From Streptomyces sp. H27-C3 (GTDB lineage: Bacteria; Actinomycetota; Actinomycetes; Streptomycetales; Streptomycetaceae): a DNA stretch of 62,878 nt. The notes under the pieces are model-generated. The model saw nothing but the letters and a program-made list of their open reading frames with translations. It made no database searches and was not told the origin of the DNA. Each line of letters starts with the position of its first letter. Positions within the stretch are counted from its first letter, which is position 1. Of the stretch, positions 16,685 to 23,366 are shown piece after piece. A program made the translations under genes and the position numbers. The DNA lies in contig NZ_JASITA010000043.1 of the NCBI RefSeq assembly GCF_030063415.1, positions 1 through 62,878 on the forward strand, in the 5' to 3' direction.

Positions 16685-18070
16685 CTATCCCCGGCCCCGC
16701 AGAGCCCGGGCCAGGTCGATCGCCGATGCCACCCGTACCGCGATGTTCTCCGCGTACACCGCGTCAGGCCGCTCGAACGCTCTGCGGCTCGGGCCCCGCA
16801 GGAACGTGGCCACACCCAGCGTCCGGCCCCGGCTGCGCAGCACCGTGCACAGGGCGTGCACGGTGTCCTGCGGCCACTGGCGGTGCGCCGCCCACTCCTG
16901 GGACGTCGGCATCCCCGACGCGCTCGCGCTCGCCCGGACCGAGCCGCGCCGGTCGAGGCACTGGAGCGCGGGGTGGCCCTGCGCGTAGCAGACCGGGATC
17001 TCCGCCGCATCGGCCACCGCCAGGCAGGGCCCCGGCGAGCCGGAAGGCGTCGCCGCCGCCCGGACCAGACGGGCCGGGTGGTCGCCCACCGTCAGATCGA
17101 TCAGCGCATGGTCGGCGAACCCGGCGAGGGCGAAGTCGACGTACGACATCGCCGCCTCCATGGGGTCCTCGCACTCTGCGGCGGTGCGCCCGGCGCGGTG
17201 CAACTGATTGCCGCGGAAACGCAGCTGGGAGGCGTCCTGCTCGGCCAGCTTCGCCTCGGTGATGTCCTGGAACAGCCAGCCGACCCCCAGCGGCACCGGC
17301 TCCTCCGCGAGCGGCGACGCGAGCCGCAGGAAGCCGCTGCGCCAGCACCGCCTGCGCTCGCCCTTGCCGCCCTGCTCCGGCGTGCGCAGCGTCACCCACA
17401 GCTCGGCCGGCGCGGGCGGCGCGCCCTCCGCCAGTACGTGCTGGAGGGCGCCTTCCAACTCCTCCACGCCCTGGACGATCAGCTCTCCCAGGGGGCGCCC
17501 GAGCAGCGTCGGGCGCCCCGCGCCGAGTGCGCGCGCCGCATGGGAGTTGACGACGGTGGGGCGCAGGTCGACGTCCACCAGGACGACGCCCCAGGCCGCG
17601 TCCTCGAAGAGGGCCTCGCTCAGCGCGATGGCCCGCTCCAGATCGATCTGCGCGTGAACCTCGCTGAACGCGCAGTACACCCCGGCCGGCTTGCCCTCGG
17701 CGCTCCGCACCCCGGCCGACTGGGTCCGTACGAGCACCCGCCCGCCGTCCTTGCGCACCAGCGCGAACTCGTGCACCTGGCGGCCAGGCGCGTGCATCAC
17801 CGACATCAGCCGGCCCTGCACGTCGTCCGCGTCCGCCGTCCGTACGGCCCAGCCCGCGAACCCGGACCGCCCCACGGCCTCTTCGGCCGTCCAGCCGAGG
17901 ATGCGCTCGGCCTCGCGGTTCCAGTGGGTGATCACCCCGTCCGCGTCGAAGGCGCAGAGCGCCGCGTCCATGCCGTCGAGAAGCGCGGCCAGAAGCTCGT
18001 CGGAGCCCGGCCCCGGCGGCTCGTCCGGTCCCAGCTCATCGGTGGTCCTACTGATCCGGGAAGCACTCAC
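16685..18070 (-). CDS. PAS-domain signalling protein
   Basis: A 461-residue soluble protein. The first PAS domain (DGMDAALCAFDADGVITHWN through RILGWTAEEAVGRSG) and a second (ALFEDAAWGVVLVDVDLRPT) are followed by PAC-like sequence and a C-terminal GAF-like region ending VRVASAIDLARALRGRG. Such PAS-PAS-GAF modules are usually found on PP2C/SpoIIE phosphatases or kinases, but no catalytic domain is present, so it is probably a stand-alone sensor. GTG at 18070 is chosen because AGGGGGTG lies just upstream; another GTG at 18103 lacks a site. Confidence 0.8.
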   Translation of the reverse strand: MSASRISRTTDELGPDEPPGPGSDELLAALLDGMDAALCAFDADGVITHWNREAERILGWTAEEAVGRSGFAGWAVRTADADDVQGRLMSVMHAPGRQVHEFALVRKDGGRVLVRTQSAGVRSAEGKPAGVYCAFSEVHAQIDLERAIALSEALFEDAAWGVVLVDVDLRPTVVNSHAARALGAGRPTLLGRPLGELIVQGVEELEGALQHVLAEGAPPAPAELWVTLRTPEQGGKGERRRCWRSGFLRLASPLAEEPVPLGVGWLFQDITEAKLAEQDASQLRFRGNQLHRAGRTAAECEDPMEAAMSYVDFALAGFADHALIDLTVGDHPARLVRAAATPSGSPGPCLAVADAAEIPVCYAQGHPALQCLDRRGSVRASASASGMPTSQEWAAHRQWPQDTVHALCTVLRSRGRTLGVATFLRGPSRRAFERPDAVYAENIAVRVASAIDLARALRGRG

Positions 18071-18185
18071 CTGGCACCCCCTGCAGGCGTCGCCTTGCTG
18101 CACTGAGGATCATTCAACTCCAACGTGACCCAGCACACAGCGTGTTCGCGGAAATAGGTGGCCCGGTCGGGCTTCGATAAATGAG

Positions 18186-18214
18186 TTGAGAGGTGCCGGA
18201 GGGGTTCCTATCGT
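18186..18214 (+). promoter_or_regulatory. Strong consensus-like promoter of a short transcript
   Basis: TTGAGA (18186-18191), exactly 17 bases, then TATCGT (18209-18214). A start near 18221 would give a transcript reading into the stem at 18347-18407 and no downstream plus-strand gene. Confidence 0.6.
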
Positions 18215-18247
18215 GTTGAGCACACACGAAGGGAGGTGGTTCGGCCG

Positions 18248-18286
18248 ATGTATGGAAACCGGACGCGTGAGGTGACTGCGGGCTGA
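18248..18286 (+). CDS. 12-codon small ORF
   Basis: Encodes MYGNRTREVTAG followed by TGA, with GGAGGT ten bases upstream of the ATG. The stop lies in a small hairpin (GCGGGCTGACGCCCG). Could be a small protein or leader peptide; function unknown. Confidence 0.4.
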   Translation: MYGNRTREVTAG

Positions 18287-18346
18287 CGCCCGTCGTCGCG
18301 TGATGTGCGGTGCCGGCGTCGCCGGCCCAATCCCGAGCAGTCACCG

Positions 18347-18407
18347 ACCCGCGGGCTCGCCGGTACGTCCGGCCGGCTCCTCTCCGGAGGAACCAGAGCC
18401 CGCGGGT
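18347..18407 (+). terminator. 12-bp perfect stem ending the short transcript
   Basis: ACCCGCGGGCTC (18347-18358) pairs perfectly with GAGCCCGCGGGT (18396-18407); the 37-base loop contains a smaller CTCC/GGAG hairpin. A TTTCTG run follows. It also lies just past the pdxH stop on the other strand. Confidence 0.65.
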
Positions 18408-18431
18408 TTCTGCGTTCCCGCCACCGCGGAC

Positions 18432-19085
18432 CTACGGGCAGAGGCGGTCGACGCGCCACGCGCCCTCGTCGGCGACGTACCGCAGCCGGTCGTGCAGGCG
18501 GTTCTCGTGGCCCTGCCAGAACTCCACCGTCTCGGGCGCGACCCTGAATCCGCCCCACTCCGGCGGCACCGGGACGCTCTCGCTCTCCGGGTAGCGGGCG
18601 GCCAGTTCCTCGTACCTGCGCAGCAGTTCCTCGCGTGAGGCGATCACCGACGACTGGGCGCTCGCCCAGGCGCCCAGCTGTGAACCGTGCGGGCGGGTCC
18701 GGAAATAGGCCGCCGTCTCGTCACGGCCGATACGGGCCGCCGTGCCGGTGATGGTGATCTGGCGGGCCAGCTGGTGCCAGGGGAAGAGCAGGGCCACGTA
18801 CTGGTTGGCCTCGATCTCCAGGCCCTTGCGGGAGGCGTAGTTCGTGAAGAAGACGAAGCCCTTCTCGTCGTACCGCTTGAGCAGCACGGTGCGCGAGGAC
18901 GGGCGGCCTTCGGGGGTGGCCGTGGAGACGACCATGGCGTTCGGCTCGTGCAGGCCGCTGTTCGCGACCTGCCGGAACCAGCGGGCGAACTGTTCCATCG
19001 GTCCTGCGGCGAGGTCCGCCTCCGTGAGGGCTTCGGTGCGGTACTGCGCGCGCATGGCGGCGGGGTCGATATCTCGGTTCGGCAC
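18432..19085 (-). CDS. pdxH: Pyridoxamine/pyridoxine 5'-phosphate oxidase
   Basis: A 217-residue FMN enzyme that oxidises PNP/PMP to pyridoxal 5'-phosphate. Family stretches: AMRAQYRTEALTEADL, the FMN-binding PEGRPSSRTVLLKRYDEKGF, FFTNYASRKGLEIEAN, VALLFPWHQLARQITI, and the C-terminal EFWQGHENRLHDRLRY that contacts PLP. GTG start at 19085 with AGGA eight bases upstream; the longer open frame to 19511 is not conserved-looking. It is divergent from the citrate synthase across about 360 bases. Confidence 0.92.
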   Translation of the reverse strand: MPNRDIDPAAMRAQYRTEALTEADLAAGPMEQFARWFRQVANSGLHEPNAMVVSTATPEGRPSSRTVLLKRYDEKGFVFFTNYASRKGLEIEANQYVALLFPWHQLARQITITGTAARIGRDETAAYFRTRPHGSQLGAWASAQSSVIASREELLRRYEELAARYPESESVPVPPEWGGFRVAPETVEFWQGHENRLHDRLRYVADEGAWRVDRLCP

Positions 19086-19443
19086 AGTGTCATCCTGCCG
19101 CAGGGACGCAGTTTGCCCGGCACGCGGTGTCGTCAATCCTCCCGGCCGCAGATGGGGCAGTGTGCCGGACGTCACGCTTCCCCACATCGGCGGAACCCGC
19201 CAAAATCTTCTCCCTGGGCACTGTGGCCTCCGTACAGCAGGGGATATCGTGCCTGCTTCCTGCGCGGTTGGGTGAGCACCGGCTGCGCGGGGCATCACCG
19301 GAGTGACCGACACGGACAGCGAGTCGTGCACGTATGAACACATGCCTGCGCAGAAGGCCGCGGAACCTGCCCGGTGCTGACGGAAATTGACACCTGAATC
19401 TGCTGACTCTGCTGATTCTGCACACCTCATGAGGAGCCGCCTG
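19086..19443. other. Divergent pdxH / citrate synthase promoter region
   Basis: About 360 bases with no gene. A direct triplet array CTGCTGACTCTGCTGATTCTG precedes the citrate synthase ribosome site. TTGACA occurs at 19387 but has no convincing -10 partner. Confidence 0.5.
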
Positions 19444-20544
19444 ATGTCCGACTTCGTACCCGGACTTGAGGGAGTTGTCGCGTTCGAAACGGAGATCGCA
19501 GAACCGGACAAGGAGGGCGGAGCGCTCCGCTACCGGGGTGTCGACATCGAAGACCTGGTCGGGCACGTGTCCTTCGGGAACGTGTGGGGCCTGCTGGTCG
19601 ACGGCGCGTTCAACCCCGGTCTGCCGCCCGCCGAGCCCTTCCCCATCCCGGTGCACTCCGGTGACATCCGCGTCGACGTGCAGTCCGCGCTGGCGATGCT
19701 CGCGCCGGTGTGGGGCCTGAAGCCGCTGCTCGACATCGACGAGCGGACGGCGCGCGACGACCTCGCGCGCGCCGCCGTGATGGCGCTGTCGTATGTCGCC
19801 CAGTCGGCGCGCGGGCAGGGCCTGCCGATGGTGCCGCAGAAGGAGATCGACAAGGCGGACACCGTCGTCGAGCGCTTCATGAAGCGCTGGCGCGGCGATC
19901 CGGACCCCAAGCACGTCAAGGCCGTCGACGCGTACTGGACGTCGGCCGCCGAGCACGGAATGAACGCCTCCACCTTCACGGCGCGGGTCATCGCCTCGAC
20001 AGGGGCCGATGTCGCCGCCGCCCTGTCGGGCGCGGTAGGCGCCATGTCCGGGCCGCTGCACGGCGGGGCGCCGTCGCGTGTCCTCGGCATGATCGAGGAC
20101 ATCGAGCGCACCGGTAACGCGACCGCGTACGTCAAGCAGGCCCTGGACAAGGGTGAGCGCCTGATGGGCTTCGGCCACCGCGTGTACCGCGCCGAGGACC
20201 CCCGGGCGCGCGTCCTGCGGCGTACGGCGAAGGAGCTCGCAGCGCCGCGCTTCGAGATCGCGGAGGCGCTGGAGAAGGCGGCTCTGGAGGAGCTGCACGC
20301 GCGGCGCCCCGACCGGGTGCTGGCGACGAACGTCGAGTTCTGGGCGGCGATCGTGCTGGACTTCGCCGAGGTCCCGGCGCACATGTTCACGTCGATGTTC
20401 ACGTGCGCGCGCACGGCGGGCTGGAGCGCGCACATCCTGGAGCAGAAGCGCACGGGCCGCCTGGTGCGCCCCTCCGCGCGCTACATCGGCCCGGCGACGC
20501 GCAATCCGCGCGAGGTCACGGGGTTCGACGACATCGAGCGCTGA
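19444..20544 (+). CDS. Citrate synthase (type II-like, citrate synthase 2)
   Basis: A 366-residue citrate synthase family enzyme condensing acetyl-CoA (or a related acyl-CoA) with oxaloacetate. It opens MSDFVPGLEGVVAFETEIAE, includes YRGVDIEDLVGHVSFGNVWG, the active-site region SGPLHGGAPSRV, and the family signature GFGHRVYRAEDPRA with catalytic His; a late active-site Asp is in IVLDFAEVPAHMF. Start chosen at 19444 with GAGGAG upstream. This is the short paralogue seen beside pdxH in Streptomyces rather than the main long citrate synthase. The stop is duplicated downstream (20532-20563). Confidence 0.9.
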   Translation: MSDFVPGLEGVVAFETEIAEPDKEGGALRYRGVDIEDLVGHVSFGNVWGLLVDGAFNPGLPPAEPFPIPVHSGDIRVDVQSALAMLAPVWGLKPLLDIDERTARDDLARAAVMALSYVAQSARGQGLPMVPQKEIDKADTVVERFMKRWRGDPDPKHVKAVDAYWTSAAEHGMNASTFTARVIASTGADVAAALSGAVGAMSGPLHGGAPSRVLGMIEDIERTGNATAYVKQALDKGERLMGFGHRVYRAEDPRARVLRRTAKELAAPRFEIAEALEKAALEELHARRPDRVLATNVEFWAAIVLDFAEVPAHMFTSMFTCARTAGWSAHILEQKRTGRLVRPSARYIGPATRNPREVTGFDDIER

Positions 20545-20567
20545 GGCGGCATCGAGCGCTGAGCGGA
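20532..20567. repeat. 18-bp tandem duplication spanning the citrate synthase stop
   Basis: CATCGAGCGCTGAG occurs at 20532-20545 (coding, including the TGA) and again at 20550-20563, 18 bases on. The duplicate reproduces the stop codon in frame. Confidence 0.85.
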
Positions 20568-20577
20568 CCGGGCGACG

Positions 20578-20619
20578 CGCCGGGCGGCTCACTTCTTCGC
20601 GGAAGTGAGCCGCCCGGCG
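20578..20619. terminator. 18-bp perfect bidirectional terminator stem
   Basis: The arm at 20578-20595 (CGCCGGGCGGCTCACTTC) pairs without mismatch to 20602-20619 around a TTCGCG loop. It lies between convergent citrate synthase and TetR genes. Confidence 0.85.
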
Positions 20620-20631
20620 TTCGTCATGTGC

Positions 20632-21264
20632 TCAGCCCAGCGCCTCGTCCAGGTGCTTGGCCCACTGGGCCACCACCCGGTCGCGCCGGGTCCCGTCGTC
20701 GGTGAGGAGATTGGCCAGGCCGAGGCCGCGGGCCATGTCGAGCAGGCCCTGGACGGTCTCGCGTACGCCGGGCACCGATTCGTCGGCGCCGAGCAGGTCC
20801 ACGGCGATGCGGTGGGTCTCGCGGCCGACGCGGGCTTCAAGTTCCGTGACCCGGGCGCCGAGCTGGTGCTCGTTGGACGCGGCGACCCACAGGTGCAGGG
20901 CGGCCCGGAAGAGCGGGCCCGTGTAGAGGTCGACGAGGGCGCCGACGACGGCCGCGCGGTGCGCCGGGCCCTCCGGGAAGAGGGCGCGCAGGGCCATGGA
21001 GCGCTCCTCGGCGACGTACTCGACGGCCGCCGTGAACAGGTCCTCCCGGGTCGGGAAGTGGTGCTGCGCCGCGCCCCGCGAGACGCCGGCCCGTTCCGCG
21101 ACGACGGACACCGTGGAGCCCGCCCAGCCGCGTTCGGCCAGGCAGGACACGGCGGCCTCCAGGAGGCGCTGCCGGGTGGCCCGGGAGCGGTCCTGCTTGG
21201 GGGCGTGGCCGGGGGCCCTGCCCGGTGCTTCGACTGTGGCCGGGGGCGGGGTCACAGCACCCAT
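20632..21264 (-). CDS. TetR-family regulator of the Atu-like operon
   Basis: A 210-residue TetR regulator. HTH in residues 25-75: RSRATRQRLLEAAVSCLAER then VSVVAERAGVSRGAAQHHFP. The ligand-binding half is helical. It is the last gene of the catabolic operon and probably represses it, as AtuR/LiuR-like regulators do (inference). The ATG at 21264 overlaps the hydratase gene by 13 bases; a GTG at 21255 gives a 4-base GTGA overlap and may be the true start. Possible operator: the palindrome at 29761-29803. Confidence 0.85.
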   Translation of the reverse strand: MGAVTPPPATVEAPGRAPGHAPKQDRSRATRQRLLEAAVSCLAERGWAGSTVSVVAERAGVSRGAAQHHFPTREDLFTAAVEYVAEERSMALRALFPEGPAHRAAVVGALVDLYTGPLFRAALHLWVAASNEHQLGARVTELEARVGRETHRIAVDLLGADESVPGVRETVQGLLDMARGLGLANLLTDDGTRRDRVVAQWAKHLDEALG

Positions 21265-22013
21265 GCGGGGTCCCGTCGTTCGAGGAATGCCGTCACGCCT
21301 TCGGCCGCCTCCGGTGAGGTGAACAGACCCGCCGACCGCTCGACGAGCTCGGCGGCGTCCCGGTCGAAAGCTGCCAGCACTGTAGCTGTGACCAGGCGCT
21401 TGGACTCCGCCAGCCCCTGCGGGGACGCCCTGCGCAGCCCGTCGAGCACGGGCGCGAGCGCCTCGTCGACGGCATCATCCGCCGCCCCGCCGGCGGCGAT
21501 GGTGATCAGCCCGGTGCGGGCCGCCTCCGCCGCGTCGAACCGCTCCCCCGTCAGGTAGTAACGGGCGGCGGCCCGGCCGTCCAGGCGCGGCAGCAGCGGC
21601 ATCGAGATGACGGCGGGCGCCAGCCCCAGCCGGGACTCGGTGAACGCGAAGCTCGCGCCGGGCCCCGCCGCGGAGATGTCGCACGCGCCGAGCAGCCCGA
21701 GGCCCCCGGCCCGTACGTGCCCGGTCACCCGCGCCAGGACGGGCTTGGGCAGCTCGACGACGGCCCGCAGGAGCCGGACGAAGGCGTGCGGGTCGGGCGG
21801 CGACTTGAGGTCGGCGCCCGCGCAGAAGGTGTTGCCGGTGTGGGTGAGCAGCACGGCCCGCACGGCGGGGTCCTTGGCGCACGCGGCCAGGGCGTCACCC
21901 AGCTCGCCGACCAGCCGCGCGGAGAGCGCGTTGCGGTTGGCCGGCGAGTCGAGGGTGAGGGTGGTGACGCCGCGGTCGTGCGCGGCCCGTACGAGCGCGG
22001 GTACAGGCGTCAT
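21252..22013 (-). CDS. Enoyl-CoA hydratase family protein (AtuE-like)
   Basis: A 253-residue crotonase-fold protein. LTLDSPANRNALSARLVGEL begins the fold; the oxyanion hole is formed around NTFCAGADLKSP and GHVRAGGLGLLGACDI. The glutamate in FTESRLGLAPAVI fits one hydratase catalytic position. In the Atu pathway AtuE hydrates isohexenylglutaconyl-CoA; that exact role is inferred from gene company. About 64 bases downstream of the dehydrogenase gene in transcription order, overlapping the TetR gene. Confidence 0.85.
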   Translation of the reverse strand: MTPVPALVRAAHDRGVTTLTLDSPANRNALSARLVGELGDALAACAKDPAVRAVLLTHTGNTFCAGADLKSPPDPHAFVRLLRAVVELPKPVLARVTGHVRAGGLGLLGACDISAAGPGASFAFTESRLGLAPAVISMPLLPRLDGRAAARYYLTGERFDAAEAARTGLITIAAGGAADDAVDEALAPVLDGLRRASPQGLAESKRLVTATVLAAFDRDAAELVERSAGLFTSPEAAEGVTAFLERRDPAWVL

Positions 22014-22077
22014 GGGCGGGCCCCTTCTTGTGGTTCCGGTCCCGCAACTGAATGGGTGGTGGCCAGAATCGCGCCTT

Positions 22078-23247
22078 CTAGTACGACTTGGGGAGACCCA
22101 GGGACTGGTGGGAAACGAAGTTCAGGATCATTTCCCGGCTGACGGGCGCGATACGGGCCACTCGCGCCGCCGTAATGAGGGAGGCGAGGCCGTACTCGCG
22201 GGTGAGGCCGTTGCCGCCGAGGGTGTGGACGGCCTGGTCCACGGCCTTCACACAGGCCTCCGCTGCGGCGTACTTCGCCATGTTGGCGGCCTCTCCGGCA
22301 CCGAGGTCGTCGCCCGCGTCGTACAGGTGGGCCGCCTTCTGCATCATCAGGCGGGCCAGTTCGAGCTCGATGTGCGCCTGGGCGAGGGGGTGGGCGATGG
22401 CCTGGTGGGTGCCGATGGGGGCCTTCCAGACGGTGCGCTCCTTGGCGTACTCGACGGCCCGTGCCAGCGCGTAGCGGCCCATGCCGACGGCGAAGGCGGC
22501 GGTCATGACGCGCTCGGGGTTGAGGCCGGCGAAGAGCTGGAGGAGGCCCGCGTCCTCGTCGCCGACGAGTGCGTCGGCGGGCAGCCGTACGTCGTCGAGC
22601 ACCAGCTCGAACTGCTTCTCCGGAGCCTGGAGTTCCATGTCGATCTGCGAGCGCTGGAAGCCGGGGGTCTCGCGCGGGACGATGAACAGGCACGGCTTGA
22701 GGCTGCCGCTGCGCGCGTCCGAGGTGCGGCCGACGATGAGGGTCGCGTCGGCGATGTCGACGCCGGAGACGAAGACCTTGCGCCCGGTGAGCAGCCAGTC
22801 TGTGCCGTCGCGGCGCGCGGTGGTGGTGATGCGGTGGGAGTTGGAGCCCGCGTCGGGTTCGGTGATGCCGAAGGCCATGGTGAGGCTGCCGTCGGCCAGG
22901 CCGGGCAGCCAGGCGGCCTTCTGCTGGTCGGTGCCGAAGCGGGCGATGACGGTGCCGCAGATGGCGGGCGAGACGACCATCATGAGCAACGGGCAGCCAG
23001 CGGCGCCCAGTTCTTCCAGAACGATGGAGAGTTCCGCTATGCCACCACCCCCGCCGCCGTACTCCTCGGGGAGGTTCACGCCTAGGTAGCCGAGCTTGGC
23101 GGCGTCCGCCCAGAGGTCGTCGGGGTGGCGTCCTTCGCGTACGACGGAGGTGAGGTAGTCACGCCCGTAGCGACGCCCGAGGGCGGCGACGGCGGACCGG
23201 AGCGCCTTGTGCTCTTCGGTTTCGACGACTGCGGTGGCGATGCTCAT
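22078..23247 (-). CDS. Acyl-CoA dehydrogenase (AtuD-like)
   Basis: A 389-residue FAD enzyme. Family marks: LGYLGVNLPEEYGGGGGGI, MAFGITEPDAGSNSHRI (FAD/substrate loop), GRKVFVSGVDIADATLIVG, and C-terminal HTLGGNGLTREYGLASLITA. It would oxidise an acyl-CoA to the 2-enoyl-CoA; in an Atu-like pathway the substrate is citronellyl-CoA (inferred). ATG at 23247 has AGGAGG ten bases upstream; upstream frame extension is repetitive and not coding-like. Confidence 0.9.
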   Translation of the reverse strand: MSIATAVVETEEHKALRSAVAALGRRYGRDYLTSVVREGRHPDDLWADAAKLGYLGVNLPEEYGGGGGGIAELSIVLEELGAAGCPLLMMVVSPAICGTVIARFGTDQQKAAWLPGLADGSLTMAFGITEPDAGSNSHRITTTARRDGTDWLLTGRKVFVSGVDIADATLIVGRTSDARSGSLKPCLFIVPRETPGFQRSQIDMELQAPEKQFELVLDDVRLPADALVGDEDAGLLQLFAGLNPERVMTAAFAVGMGRYALARAVEYAKERTVWKAPIGTHQAIAHPLAQAHIELELARLMMQKAAHLYDAGDDLGAGEAANMAKYAAAEACVKAVDQAVHTLGGNGLTREYGLASLITAARVARIAPVSREMILNFVSHQSLGLPKSY

Positions 23248-23319
23248 GAGTGCTGTGCCTCCTGGACCGTTGCGGGTGCTTCTTCGGTCTGTACGGGTGC
23301 GTGTACGGGGGCCTGCGCA

Positions 23320-23366
23320 TCCGGTTCGGGCCCTATTCGGCCGGTACGGGTGCCTATTCGGGTGTC
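23320..23366. repeat. Imperfect ~22-bp duplication spanning the carboxylase alpha stop
   Basis: On the minus strand CCGAATAGGCACCCGTACCGG (stop TAG included) is followed directly by a near copy CCGAATAGGGCCCGAACCGG, so the stop triplet recurs. Further GTACGGGTG-type motifs continue to 23270. Confidence 0.6.

Larger units (their letters stand above)
18221..18407 (+). ncRNA. Short independent transcript (sRNA or small-peptide mRNA)
   Basis: Predicted roughly 190-base unit between the PAS gene and pdxH, both on the other strand. It has a promoter, a GGGAGGTGG ribosome site, a 12-codon ORF and a terminator-like stem. Internal hairpins include GCGGGC/GCCCGT around the ORF stop and GCCGGC/GCCGGC at about 18312-18327. 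An sRNA named from the corresponding S. coelicolor interval may already be known, but I cannot verify that. Confidence 0.5.

Noticed and set aside
19387..19420. TTGACA promoter for the citrate synthase
   Set aside because: No acceptable -10 hexamer at 16-19 bases; listed only as a motif in the divergent region.
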